A stretch of DNA of 15,467 nucleotides, taken from NCBI RefSeq assembly GCF_020539865.1, contig NZ_JAJBQV010000044.1, forward strand, positions 1-15,467. The letters run 5' to 3'. The translations under genes and the position numbers were made by a program. The stretch's first letter is position 1. Every line of letters starts with the position of its first letter. This stretch comes from Megasphaera elsdenii. GTDB lineage: Bacteria; Bacillota; Negativicutes; Veillonellales; Megasphaeraceae. The notes beneath the pieces were generated by a model. It was not told where the DNA came from. It searched no databases and worked only from the letters and a program-made list of their open reading frames with translations. This document shows positions 6,735 to 14,346 of this stretch, piece after piece.

Positions 6735-7571
6735 ATGGATCAGGAATTATTAGAAAAAGTCATGAACCAGGTCAAAGCAGAACTGGGTGCGGCTGCCACG
6801 CCAGCTGCCACCGTGGCTCCCGCTGCGTCCGCTCCAGCGGCGGCTCCGTCGATGAAAGGGGATGCTACGGGCATCAGCAAGGCCTTGGGGCGGACGGAAT
6901 TTGTCGGCACGTCCATTGGCGATACTATAGGCTTGGTCATTGCCAGCGTCGACCCGATGCTCAAAGATGCCATGAAGTTAGGGAAATTCCGCTCTATCGG
7001 TATCATTGGCGGCCGTACCGGTGCCGGTCCGCAGATCATGGCTGTCGACGATGCCGTCAAAGCAACGAATACGGAAATCATTTCCGTCGAATTGCCGCGT
7101 GATACCAAAGGTGGTGCCGGCCACGGCTCGCTCATCCTCATCGGCGCCGAAGATGTATCTGACGCCCGCCGGGCTGTCGAAACGGCGCTGCAGGTCCTGC
7201 CGAAATATTTCGGCGATGTCTACGGCAATGATGCCGGCCATCTGGAATTTCAGTATTCTGCCCGCGCCAGCTATTGCTTGGAAAAGGCACTGGGTGCAAA
7301 ATTCGGCAAAGCCTTCGGCATGACTTGTGCCGGCCCGGCTGCAATCGGCGTCGTCCTGGCCGATACGGCTGTGAAAGCAGCCAATGTCGAAGTCGTTGGC
7401 TATTCATCGCCCGGTAACGGCGGAACGAGTTTCTCCAACGAAGTCATCTTGTGCTTCAGTGGCGATTCCGGTGCAGTCCGTCAGGCCGTCAAAGCGGCTA
7501 TCGAAGTTGGTAAGAAACTGTTAGGGGCTCTCGGCGATGAACCGAAGTCGACGACGACACCGTACATTTAA
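6735..7571 (+). CDS. pduB: PduB-like BMC shell protein (tandem-domain, trimeric)
   Basis: A 278-residue shell protein with two BMC folds in tandem (about residues 50-150 and 155-265), which forms pseudohexameric trimers. The body closely follows Salmonella PduB, including the segments RSIGIIGGRTGAGP, VELPRDTKGGAGHGS and SNEVILCFSGDSGAVRQA. The N-terminus has an amphipathic helix (DQELLEKVMNQVKAEL) and an Ala/Pro linker to about residue 40. In Salmonella the PduB N-terminal region ties the enzyme core to the shell, so the same role is likely here. Ribosome site AAGGAGG at 6722-6728, right at the stop of the activase gene. Confidence 0.93.
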   Translation: MDQELLEKVMNQVKAELGAAATPAATVAPAASAPAAAPSMKGDATGISKALGRTEFVGTSIGDTIGLVIASVDPMLKDAMKLGKFRSIGIIGGRTGAGPQIMAVDDAVKATNTEIISVELPRDTKGGAGHGSLILIGAEDVSDARRAVETALQVLPKYFGDVYGNDAGHLEFQYSARASYCLEKALGAKFGKAFGMTCAGPAAIGVVLADTAVKAANVEVVGYSSPGNGGTSFSNEVILCFSGDSGAVRQAVKAAIEVGKKLLGALGDEPKSTTTPYI

Positions 7572-7598
7572 CCGTCATAAGAAATGGAGGGTATTACA

Positions 7599-7877
7599 AT
7601 GACAAACGAAGCATTAGGCATGGTTGAAACAAAAGGTCTGGTCGGCTCTATCGAAGCGGCTGATGCGATGGTCAAAGCGGCCAACGTAACACTTATCGGA
7701 TATGAAAAAATCGGCTCCGGCCTGGTCACGGTCATGGTCCGCGGCGACGTCGGTGCCGTCAAGGCGGCCGTCGACGCCGGTGCGGCTTCGGCGAAAGTCG
7801 TCGGCGAAGTCGTTTCGGTCCACGTCATTCCCCGTCCTCATACGGATGTGGAAAAAATCCTTCCTCATCTGGATTAA
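7599..7877 (+). CDS. pduA: PduA-like BMC-H shell hexamer protein
   Basis: A 92-residue single-domain BMC shell protein. It forms hexamers that tile the facets and pass small metabolites through a central pore. The KIGSG pore loop ([16 protein letters not shown]) and the [10 protein letters not shown] end are typical of PduA/PduJ/EutM. The ATG at 7599 is preferred over 7584 because GGAGG (7586-7590) precedes it and [11 protein letters not shown] is the usual family start. A nearly identical copy lies at 9450-9752: six differences in 92 residues. Confidence 0.95.
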   Translation: MTNEALGMVETKGLVGSIEAADAMVKAANVTLIGYEKIGSGLVTVMVRGDVGAVKAAVDAGAASAKVVGEVVSVHVIPRPHTDVEKILPHLD

Positions 7878-7896
7878 TGAGTAAGCAGGCGATCGT

Positions 7897-8628
7897 ATGG
7901 CATATGATACGGAAAAGAAGCTGGAAGACCTGATCCTGCGGGCTATCCGCCAGGTCCTGGCAGAACAATTACCGGCAAAACGGCGTCTCTACGTCGTCTT
8001 TGCCGACGCCTTCGATTGCCGCTGTGTCAACTTTTTGCGATCCTTGTCGCCAGCTGATGACGTCACGGTCCTCGTTGACGAGATACAGGCGGAACAGGTA
8101 CGCTGCGATATTGAACAGGCCTGCCCCTTTGCGTCTGTCGTCCTCACCTCGCAGGCCCGTTCCTTGCCGTTAACAGACAGTCTGACCGTCTATCCGGTGG
8201 CTTCACGGGATTTCGTCGTCAAGGCGGCCCTGGGACTGGCTGATACATTCGCTGCCCGATGGCTGGCGCGCTGCTTTGCAGCGGGTTCTGCCGTTCATCT
8301 GCAGTTATCCGGACTGGCCCGGTTCACGGGCCGTGAACCGGCAGCCTATGTCGGTCAGATTTTAGGATATTATCGCAAGCTCCTGGAATATGGCATTACC
8401 ATCGGCCCTCAGCTTCCAGACCGGAAGACTGGGGAACAGCCGGTTCCGCAAGCGGCGCCAGTGAAGGGAACGACGCCTGTAGTGGCTTGTCAGGATAAGG
8501 TCCTGACGGCAGCGGATCTGTACCCTTATGATAAAGGGACGGTCCTGCTCGTCGGAGAACATACCGTAGTGACATCTTTTGCCCGCGAAGCGGCTTTGAG
8601 CCGGGGCATTGAGATTCGTAGAACATGA
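7897..8628 (+). CDS. BMC-associated flavoprotein-like protein with N-terminal encapsulation-type helix
   Basis: A 243-residue protein in three parts. Residues 4-22 form an amphipathic helix (KKLEDLILRAIRQVLAEQL) like known encapsulation peptides. Residues about 29-165 resemble the flavoprotein (Dfp-like) family found in many BMC loci: the region KAALGLADTFAARWL and the EPAAYVGQILGYYRKLLEYGI segment are the recognisable parts. A variable linker (about 168-195) leads to a C-terminal module (KVLTAADLYPY, then SFAREAALSRGIEI) of a kind common in BMC proteins. The function of the family is not settled; a flavin-dependent redox role in cofactor recycling is inference. The N-terminal nucleotide-binding segment is divergent, so flavin binding is unproven. 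The ribosome site is weak, and the stop overlaps an alternative start of the next gene. Confidence 0.65.
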   Translation: MAYDTEKKLEDLILRAIRQVLAEQLPAKRRLYVVFADAFDCRCVNFLRSLSPADDVTVLVDEIQAEQVRCDIEQACPFASVVLTSQARSLPLTDSLTVYPVASRDFVVKAALGLADTFAARWLARCFAAGSAVHLQLSGLARFTGREPAAYVGQILGYYRKLLEYGITIGPQLPDRKTGEQPVPQAAPVKGTTPVVACQDKVLTAADLYPYDKGTVLLVGEHTVVTSFAREAALSRGIEIRRT

Positions 8629-8648
8629 GGAAAGGCAGGGGAAGACCT

Positions 8649-9164
8649 GTGGAAAAATCATTAGGGCTTGTCGAAGTCCGGGGCCTGAGCTGTGCCATTG
8701 AAGTGGCAGACGCCATGGTCAAAGCGGCGAATGTTGTCCTCGATGAACTCGAAGCGGCCCGCGGCAACGGCATGATGACCGTCAAAGTCCGCGGTGATGT
8801 CGGGGCCGTCCGGGCAGCTGTCGAAGCGGGGAAGGTGACGGCCTCATCCTATGGGGCACTGGTATCGGCCCATGTCATCGCCCGTCCCCATGAAATGACG
8901 GGAACGTGTTTCGTCCATCATGAGAGCCAAAAGCAGGGGCCTGCTCACGATGCGGTCTGCCCGGAAGGCAAAGAAACCGAGGGGACGGAAAAGCCGGAAC
9001 CGGCAGCTTCTCAGCCCGTCCCGCCTCCTAAGAAGGCCCGGCGGACACGGCGGCTGCGGACGGCTGGGAAAGCGAAGCAAAGCGTAACGCCTGCAGCGGA
9101 AGGACCGGCTCCGGATACGACCGGATTCGAAACGCCTTCCGGACACAGCAGCGAAGAAACATAG
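8649..9164 (+). CDS. BMC-H shell protein with long C-terminal extension (PduK-like)
   Basis: 171 residues: a BMC-H domain (about residues 1-85) and an ~85-residue extension. I place the start at the GTG (8649), because AGGGGA at 8637-8642 is correctly spaced and EKSLGLVEVRG is the normal beginning of the fold. The ATG at 8625, overlapping the previous stop, would add eight basic residues and has no good ribosome site. The pore loop reads RGNGMM instead of the GSG of its PduA-like neighbours. The extension begins with Cys and His residues (CFVHHES, later AVCPEG), then is rich in Pro, Glu and Ala, has a strongly basic patch (KKARRTRRLR) and ends acidic. The layout recalls PduK and EutK, whose tails are variable; the role of this tail is unknown. 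Confidence 0.85.
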   Translation: MEKSLGLVEVRGLSCAIEVADAMVKAANVVLDELEAARGNGMMTVKVRGDVGAVRAAVEAGKVTASSYGALVSAHVIARPHEMTGTCFVHHESQKQGPAHDAVCPEGKETEGTEKPEPAASQPVPPPKKARRTRRLRTAGKAKQSVTPAAEGPAPDTTGFETPSGHSSEET

Positions 9165-9176
9165 AAGGTATGGCTT

Positions 9177-9437
9177 ATGAAAATAGCAAAAGTAACGGGT
9201 TCCATCGTCTCGACGAAGAAAGAAGACGGCCTGGTCGGCAGCAAGCTGATGATCGTCCGCTTTGAATCGAGTGATGGCGTACCCTATGGAAATGAAGAAG
9301 TCGCCGTCGATTATGTCGGTGCCGGTATTGGGGAACTCGTCCTCGTCGCCAGCGGTTCGGCTACGCGTACGACGGAAACGATGAGGCTCAAACCTATCGA
9401 CCTGGCTATCGTAGGCATCATTGATAATTTGAATTAA
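9177..9437 (+). CDS. pduN: BMC-P pentameric vertex protein (PduN/EutN/CcmL family)
   Basis: An 86-residue protein with the whole EutN/CcmL fold: the start MKIAKVTGSIVSTKK, the LMIVRF strand, and the DYVGAGIGELVLVASGSA segment that carries the pentamer pore signature. Pentamers cap the vertices of the icosahedral shell and close it. It is the only BMC-P gene in the window, so it is probably essential for shell closure. It starts 12 nt after the extended BMC-H gene; AGAAGG at 9163-9168 overlaps that gene's stop. Confidence 0.95.
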   Translation: MKIAKVTGSIVSTKKEDGLVGSKLMIVRFESSDGVPYGNEEVAVDYVGAGIGELVLVASGSATRTTETMRLKPIDLAIVGIIDNLN

Positions 9438-9449
9438 GGAGTGTCCATT

Positions 9450-9752
9450 ATGGCAAACGAAGCATTAGGAATGGTAGAAACCAGAGGCCTCGTCGGTTCC
9501 ATCGAAGCCGCCGATGCCATGGTCAAAGCAGCCAATGTATCCCTCATTGGTTATGAAAAAATCGGGTCCGGTCTGGTCACGGTCATGGTCCGCGGTGACG
9601 TCGGCGCCGTCAAAGCCGCTGTCGATGCCGGCGCAGCTTCGGCGAAAATCGTCGGTGAAGTCGTTTCGGTCCACGTCATTCCCCGTCCTCATACGGATGT
9701 GGAAAAGATCCTGCCTCAGCTGGCTCCGGCTGCTGCCCCGTCTGCAGAATAA
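9450..9752 (+). CDS. Second PduA/PduJ-like BMC-H shell hexamer protein
   Basis: A 100-residue BMC-H protein almost identical to the one at 7599-7877. Changes are conservative (T2A, K12R, T31S, V67I, H90Q, D92A), with an added tail APAAAPSAE. The pore loop KIGSG is unchanged. The ATG at 9450, with AAGGAG at 9436-9441 overlapping the previous stop, is chosen over the in-frame GTG at 9441, which is part of that ribosome site. A pair of near-identical hexamers recalls PduA and PduJ. The copies share an exact 50-nt run near their 3' ends (7806-7855 and 9657-9706) while differing at many silent sites earlier, which hints at gene conversion. Confidence 0.94.
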   Translation: MANEALGMVETRGLVGSIEAADAMVKAANVSLIGYEKIGSGLVTVMVRGDVGAVKAAVDAGAASAKIVGEVVSVHVIPRPHTDVEKILPQLAPAAAPSAE

Positions 9753-9776
9753 AGAAATCTGAGGAGGGGATGAGTC

Positions 9777-10412
9777 ATGAGTCAGGAAATGGCAGCGATG
9801 TTGACAGAACGGATAGTAGAAAGCGTCCGTCATTATGAAAATTTTAAGATTCCCATCGGCGTATCCAATCGGCACGTCCACGTCAGCCGGGCCGATCTGG
9901 ATATCCTCTATGGCAAGGACTATGCCCTGACCCATAAGGGCGAGCTCGGTCAGCCCGGGCAGTTCGCCGCTAATGAAACGGTGACGCTGAAAGGACCGAA
10001 AGGGACTTTTGAACATGTCCGCATCCTCGGCCCGGTCCGCTCGCAGAGCCAGGTCGAAATCAGCAAGACCGACAGTTTCCGCCTGGGCGTCAAGGCTCCC
10101 ATTACCTTGTCCGGTCATCTCCAGGGGACGCCGGGTATCACCCTCGTCGGTCCCAGGGGAACGGTCGAATTGCCTTGCGGCGTCATCATTGCCAAGCGGC
10201 ATATCCACATGACGCCGGCCCAGGCGGCTGCCCGCCATTTGCAAGATGGCCAGATCGTCCATGTCGAGACCTTTGGCGAACGCCAGGGCATCCTGGGCGA
10301 CGTCGTCGTCCGCGTGTCGGATACGGCCGGCCTGGAAATGCACATCGACGTCGATGAAGCCAATGCTTGTTCTTTGAGCAATCGCGATTATGTCATGATT
10401 TGTCCTGTCTGA
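9777..10412 (+). CDS. pduL: PduL phosphate propanoyltransferase
   Basis: A 211-residue PduL-type phosphotransacylase. It converts propionyl-CoA and phosphate to propionyl-phosphate and frees CoA for PduP inside the compartment. Seen: the two metal-binding histidine motifs SNRHVHVS (H33, H35) and KRHIHM (H142, H144), the GELGQPGQFAANETV segment and a candidate metal ligand E94 in SQVEISK. The N-terminus has a short amphipathic helix (AAMLTERIVESVRHY) that probably serves as encapsulation peptide. GAGGAGGGG at 9761-9769 is the ribosome site; an ATG at 9770 is out of frame. No propionate kinase follows, so the acyl-phosphate must be used by a kinase encoded elsewhere. Confidence 0.95.
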   Translation: MSQEMAAMLTERIVESVRHYENFKIPIGVSNRHVHVSRADLDILYGKDYALTHKGELGQPGQFAANETVTLKGPKGTFEHVRILGPVRSQSQVEISKTDSFRLGVKAPITLSGHLQGTPGITLVGPRGTVELPCGVIIAKRHIHMTPAQAAARHLQDGQIVHVETFGERQGILGDVVVRVSDTAGLEMHIDVDEANACSLSNRDYVMICPV

Positions 10413-10427
10413 TAAGGAGGGGCCGCC

Positions 10428-11237
10428 ATGCTTGTAGAAAATCAAAAACTGGCCGAATTTGCGGCGCTCGTTTCATCGGGGGACGTGCGGCCCTTTGAAG
10501 GACCGCTCAAAGTCGGCGTCGACCTGGGAACGGCGAATATCGTTATGGCCGTGACGGATCAGGACAATCGGCCTGTCGCCGGTATGACGACCCATTCGAC
10601 CGTCGTCCGCGATGGTATCGTCGTCGACTACGTCGGGGCGGTCCGGGCCGTGCGGACCATGAAAGCGGCCTTAGAAGAAAAATTGGGCGTCGCCCTGACC
10701 AAGGCGGCGACGGCTATCCCACCGGGCATCCTCGATGGCAACGTCCGCTGTATCGCCAATTGTGTCGAAGGGGCGGACCTGGAAGTCATCAAAGTTATGG
10801 ATGAACCGACGGCCGCTGCGGCTGTCCTGGGCATCCGCGACGGCGCCGTCGTCGACGTCGGCGGCGGTACGACGGGCATCAGCATCCTGCGCGATGGCAA
10901 GGTCGTCTATACGGCTGATGAAGCGACCGGCGGGACTCATATGACCTTGGTCCTGTCAGGCTACTACGATATCGGCCGGGATGAAGCGGAAAAGATGAAA
11001 CTCGACGCTTCTCAGGAACAGGCCGTCTTTCCCATCGTCTATCCCGTCGTCGAAAAGATGGCGTCCATCGTCAAGCGCTTTGTAGACGGCCGTCAGGTGA
11101 AGGACCTTTACGTCGTCGGCGGTGCTTGTTGTTTCAGTGAATTTGAAAATGTCTTTGAAAAAATCCTGCATATCCCGACGCACAAACCGAATGACTGCCT
11201 GTTTGTCACGCCACTGGGCATTGCAGTGAACCAATAA
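10428..11237 (+). CDS. eutJ: EutJ-like Hsp70/actin-fold ATPase
   Basis: A 269-residue protein of the EutJ family, an actin/Hsp70-fold ATPase found in many BMC operons and thought to be a chaperone or assembly factor. Seen: phosphate-1 loop VGVDLGTANIVMAV (about residues 28-41), the MDEPTAAAAVLGI connector, phosphate-2 loop VVDVGGGTTGISI, and the adenosine-site region YVVGGACCFSEFENVFE. There is no peptide-binding domain as in DnaK, which is normal for EutJ. Ribosome site AAGGAGGGG at 10412-10420, 15 nt after pduL. Its client here is unknown; loading or maturation of the glycyl radical enzyme is a guess. Confidence 0.9.
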   Translation: MLVENQKLAEFAALVSSGDVRPFEGPLKVGVDLGTANIVMAVTDQDNRPVAGMTTHSTVVRDGIVVDYVGAVRAVRTMKAALEEKLGVALTKAATAIPPGILDGNVRCIANCVEGADLEVIKVMDEPTAAAAVLGIRDGAVVDVGGGTTGISILRDGKVVYTADEATGGTHMTLVLSGYYDIGRDEAEKMKLDASQEQAVFPIVYPVVEKMASIVKRFVDGRQVKDLYVVGGACCFSEFENVFEKILHIPTHKPNDCLFVTPLGIAVNQ

Positions 11238-11253
11238 ACGGAGGTACAGCATA

Positions 11254-12687
11254 ATGAGTACAACCATTGACCCCGTCGTCCTGCAGCAGTTAGTCGCCCA
11301 GGCCGTACGGCAATTACAGAAAGAAGGAACCCAGGCAGCAGCACCGGCTGTTCCGGCAGCACGCGATGAGTACGGTGTCTTTACGACCATGGCCGATGCC
11401 ATCGATGCGTCGGCTGCGGCTCAGCATACGCTGCTCTTCCAGTCGCCGTCGCAGCGGCAGCAGTGGATCGACGTCATCCGGCAGACCTGCCTGGATAAGA
11501 ACAACATGCAGATGATGTCGCGCATGGCCGTCGAAGAAACGGAAATCGGCCGCTACGAAGATAAAGTCATCAAGAATACAGCCGCTGCCCGCTATACGCC
11601 GGGCATTGAAGATCTGAAGACCGACGCCCGTACGGGGGAACACGGCCTGGTCTTGTTTGAATACTGCCCTTTCGGTGTCATCGGGGCCATTACGCCGACG
11701 ACGAATCCGACAGAAACGATTATCAATAACTCCATCTGCATGATTGCCGGCGGTAACACCGTCGTCTTCAGCCCTCATCCGCGGGCCAAGAAGACGTCGA
11801 TTTTCCTGGTACAGCTCCTGAACAAGGCCTTGTATGAAGCCGGGGCCCCGCTCAATTTGATTACCATGGTCCGGGAACCGTCCATCGAAGCTACCGACGA
11901 AATGATCAGTAATCCCAAAGTACGCCTGGTCGTCGCAACGGGCGGCCCGGGCATCGTCAAGAAAGTCCTTTCTTCGGGCAAGAAAGCCATCGGTGCCGGC
12001 CCTGGCAATCCGCCTGTCGTCGTCGACGAAACGGCGAACATCGAAAAGGCCGCCAAGGATATCGTCGATGGCAGCTCTTTCGACAATAACGTGCCGTGCA
12101 TTGCGGAAAAAGAAGTCTTTGCCGTCGATTCTATCTTCGATTACCTGCGCATCAACATGAAAGGAGCCGGTGCCTATGAAATTACCGACACCGATACGAT
12201 TGAACGCCTGTGGAAGCTCGTGGCCAATGAAAAGGGGACCGGGCCGAAAGTTGAATTTGTCGGCAAGTCGGCTAAATACATCCTCCATCAGCTGGGCATC
12301 GAAGTGGAAGATACGAAGAAACTCATCATCATGGAAGTGGCCAAGGACCATCCCTTCGTCCAGACGGAAATGCTCATGCCCATCCTGCCCCTCGTCCGCT
12401 GCGATAACGTCGACCAGGCTATCGAATGGGCGTATGAAGCCGAACACGGCAACCGCCACAGTGCCATGATGCATTCGACGAATGTTGCGAAATTGAGCAA
12501 GATGGCCAAGCTCATGGAAACGACGATTTTTGTCAAGAATGGCCCGTCTTATGCCGGCCTGGGCATTGGCGGCCAGGGCTACCCGACCTTTACCATTGCC
12601 GGTCCGACCGGCGAAGGCCTGACCAGTCCCAAGTCCTTCTGCCGTCTCCGTGAATGTGTCCTCAAGGATATGTTCAATATCCGCTAA
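11254..12687 (+). CDS. pduP: CoA-acylating propionaldehyde dehydrogenase (PduP/EutE family)
   Basis: A 477-residue aldehyde dehydrogenase that oxidises propionaldehyde with NAD and CoA to propionyl-CoA in the compartment lumen. Seen: the catalytic cysteine C282 in DNNVPCIAEKE, the nucleotide-binding ATGGPGIVKKVLSSGKKAIGAGPGNPP region, and FGVIGAITPTTNPTET. Residues 5-23 (IDPVVLQQLVAQAVRQLQK) are the amphipathic encapsulation peptide known from PduP, followed by an Ala/Pro linker. The length is slightly above that of Salmonella PduP (464). ACGGAGG at 11238-11244 is the ribosome site. It competes with PduQ for the aldehyde, giving redox balance. Confidence 0.95.
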   Translation: MSTTIDPVVLQQLVAQAVRQLQKEGTQAAAPAVPAARDEYGVFTTMADAIDASAAAQHTLLFQSPSQRQQWIDVIRQTCLDKNNMQMMSRMAVEETEIGRYEDKVIKNTAAARYTPGIEDLKTDARTGEHGLVLFEYCPFGVIGAITPTTNPTETIINNSICMIAGGNTVVFSPHPRAKKTSIFLVQLLNKALYEAGAPLNLITMVREPSIEATDEMISNPKVRLVVATGGPGIVKKVLSSGKKAIGAGPGNPPVVVDETANIEKAAKDIVDGSSFDNNVPCIAEKEVFAVDSIFDYLRINMKGAGAYEITDTDTIERLWKLVANEKGTGPKVEFVGKSAKYILHQLGIEVEDTKKLIIMEVAKDHPFVQTEMLMPILPLVRCDNVDQAIEWAYEAEHGNRHSAMMHSTNVAKLSKMAKLMETTIFVKNGPSYAGLGIGGQGYPTFTIAGPTGEGLTSPKSFCRLRECVLKDMFNIR

Positions 12688-12702
12688 GGGGAGGGATGGC
12701 TC

Positions 12703-13827
12703 ATGGATATTTGTCAGATTGCGACGAAAGTCATCTCCGGAGAGCAGGCATTGGCCGCTTTCCGCGTCTATCGGACGGAACGGATCTTTATCTTGTGCGA
12801 TAGCTTTTTGACCCAGTCCGGGGCCATCGACTTGCTGAGCCGGCAGATTGCCCCGACGAATCAGGTGCAGGTTTTTGATGATGTTGTGCCTGACCCGAAT
12901 CTCAGCGGTGTCGCCCGGGCGATGGCTGCGGCTGTCGATTTCCAGCCGACGGTCCTCGTCGCCTTTGGCGGCGGCGCTGCCATCGATACGGCCAAGGGCC
13001 TCGTCTATTTTGCCAGTGGCGCCCATGCCTTTTCGCGGCCGCCGGTCTTCATCGTCATTCCCACGACGAGCGGGACCGGTTCGGAAATGACATCTTTTGC
13101 CGTCATCACCGATGCCGAAGAGAAACGGAAAATCGCTCTCATCGACGATGTCATGTATGCCGATGTGGCGATCTTGGATCCGCAGCTGACGGTTTCGGTT
13201 CCGCCGGCCATTACGGCCAATACGGGATTCGACGTCTTGACCCATGCCATCGAAGCTTATGTGGCCAAAGGCGCGACAGACTTCACCGATGCCATGGCCT
13301 GCAAAGCAGTGGAATTGGCCTTGGAATACTTGCCCCGGTGCTATCATTACGGAGCTAACCTGAAAGCGCGGGAAGCCATGTCCAATGCTTCCAATATGGC
13401 CGGAGTCGCCTTTAATCTCGGTGGCTTAGGGATGGTCCACAGCATGGCCCATCAGCTGGGAGGCATGTACCATGTCCCGCATGGCTTAGCCTGTGCGTTG
13501 GCCCTGCCCGCCGGTATTGCCTATAACAGCCGCGATGAAAAGGCGGCTGCTAAATACGCCGATTTGACGTATAAATTAGGTCTGGCGCCACGGTCTTTGC
13601 CGGTGCCCCAGGCGGTCTGCCTCCTTCAGGGCGTCCTCAAGGCCCTCATGTCCGATATGGCCATGCCTCAGCGCATAGGCGAACTGCCGAAAGGACCGGA
13701 TCGCAAGTCCTATGTACAGACTATCCCTGCCATGGCCGCCCACGCGATGGAAGACCGCTGTCTGCCAGGCAACCCACGTCCTGTCGATGAAGAGACTTTT
13801 GAGAAACTTTTTGCATCACTTTATTAA
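12703..13827 (+). CDS. pduQ: Iron-dependent propanol dehydrogenase (PduQ-like)
   Basis: A 374-residue group III, iron-type alcohol dehydrogenase. It reduces propionaldehyde to 1-propanol and regenerates NAD for PduP. Seen: the NAD-binding GGGAAIDTAKG, TTSGTGSEMTSFAVI, and the metal ligands D177 and H181 (TGFDVLTHAIEAY), H246 (VHSMAHQLGG) and H260 (HVPHG). The spacing of the last two (14 residues) equals that in FucO. There is no N-terminal encapsulation helix, so it probably enters by partner binding, as described for PduQ with PduP. The ATG at 12703 follows AAGGGGAGGG (12686-12695); an ATG at 12696 is out of frame. Last gene of the operon, followed at once by a terminator. Confidence 0.94.
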   Translation: MDICQIATKVISGEQALAAFRVYRTERIFILCDSFLTQSGAIDLLSRQIAPTNQVQVFDDVVPDPNLSGVARAMAAAVDFQPTVLVAFGGGAAIDTAKGLVYFASGAHAFSRPPVFIVIPTTSGTGSEMTSFAVITDAEEKRKIALIDDVMYADVAILDPQLTVSVPPAITANTGFDVLTHAIEAYVAKGATDFTDAMACKAVELALEYLPRCYHYGANLKAREAMSNASNMAGVAFNLGGLGMVHSMAHQLGGMYHVPHGLACALALPAGIAYNSRDEKAAAKYADLTYKLGLAPRSLPVPQAVCLLQGVLKALMSDMAMPQRIGELPKGPDRKSYVQTIPAMAAHAMEDRCLPGNPRPVDEETFEKLFASLY

Positions 13828-13877
13828 AAAAAGGGACCTCGCACGAAGGCCTATGCCATCCTGCGAAGTCCCTTTTT
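13828..13877 (+). terminator. Intrinsic terminator of the BMC operon
   Basis: Starts at the pduQ stop. The left arm AAAAAGGGACCTCGCA (13828-13843) pairs with TGCGAAGTCCCTTTTT (13862-13877) with one C-A mismatch; the run of T ends the right arm. The left part shares AAAAAGGGAC and TCGCACGAAGG with the element after metK. Confidence 0.88.
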
Positions 13878-13885
13878 GGGGCATC

Positions 13886-14077
13886 TCATAAAGCTTCTAA
13901 CGAAGAAAAACCATAGAGAGCTGCTGTGTGTTCCAAAATTTCCTGGTTAAGATTGTAGAGGGCCTTCTTATGCAGGAAATCCCGGCGTTGATTGATAACC
14001 TTTTCGTGAATTTTTGCTATTCGAAGTCTTTGCTTGTCACGATTACAGCTACTTTTTCCAGCCCAATTATGAAGCAA
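13886..14077 (-). pseudogene. TnpB remnant (internal fragment, minus strand)
   Basis: The minus-strand frame (about 63 codons) reads NRDKQRLRIAKIHEKVINQRRDFLHK, which is the conserved central segment of TnpB/OrfB that precedes the RuvC-II block. After DFLHK the similarity is lost (KALYNLNQEILEHTAALYGF) and the frame stops. The RuvC blocks and zinc ribbon are absent, and a stop codon lies just upstream of the fragment, so both ends of the gene are gone. It points toward the BMC operon, opposite to the tnpB at the left edge of the window. It is not the missing part of that gene in any simple way, because orientation and position differ. Confidence 0.72.
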
Positions 14078-14082
14078 TTATC

Positions 14083-14109
14083 TTTCTGAGGGCATCGAAC
14101 CCTCAGAAA
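14083..14109. repeat. Perfect 10-bp hairpin beside the TnpB remnant
   Basis: TTTCTGAGGG (14083-14092) and CCCTCAGAAA (14100-14109) are perfect inverted copies with a 7-nt loop (CATCGAA). It lies just beyond the 5' side of the TnpB fragment. It could be a subterminal palindrome of the lost IS200/IS605-type element or a weak terminator; there is no long T run on either strand. Confidence 0.6.
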
Positions 14110-14202
14110 AACCTACAATTCATCTCATCACCTAAAGAAGCGGGAAACTTCTTGCAGAATCAGGTTAAAATTTTGAGAAAATAAAAAGATGCGGTATAAT
14201 AA

Positions 14203-14346
14203 AAATTTCCCACGTCGGTCAATAAGACTCGCTATCCGTATATCCCGCTGGAGAGCATGAGCAATCACCATCGTTTCAGCCTGTTCCTGATTTCTGACCA
14301 AAGTTTTTACTATGTACCGGAAAGCCTTGTAAATCAAGGGTTTTGA
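14203..14346 (+). pseudogene. Probable decayed 3' end of cas6f (csy4)
   Basis: A short open frame with no start, between a stop at 14200 and a stop at 14344. It reads FPTSVNKTRYPYIPLESMSNHH and goes on with RFSLFLISDQ. Type I-F Cas6f proteins end with a segment of the pattern [L/Y]P[F/Y][V/I]xLxSxSxxxxFxLF[I/L]; the Pseudomonas aeruginosa Csy4 C-terminus has LPFVTLRSQSTGQHFRLFI there. Seven identities plus matched hydrophobic positions, and a location 81 nt before a type I-F-like array exactly where cas6f normally sits, support the call. The final GLS...VPWF block is missing, and the N-terminal part with the catalytic His is absent or out of frame. No cas1, cas2/3 or csy1-3 precede it. Confidence 0.5.

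Noticed and set aside
9465..10445. 326-codon minus-strand frame opposite the BMC-H and pduL genes
   Set aside because: Crosses several confirmed plus-strand genes and their ribosome sites; no recognisable domain.
11314..13347. 677-codon open frame on the minus strand opposite pduP and pduQ
   Set aside because: It mirrors two strongly conserved genes on the plus strand; the frame stays open because of GC-rich codon use, and the peptide resembles no protein family.
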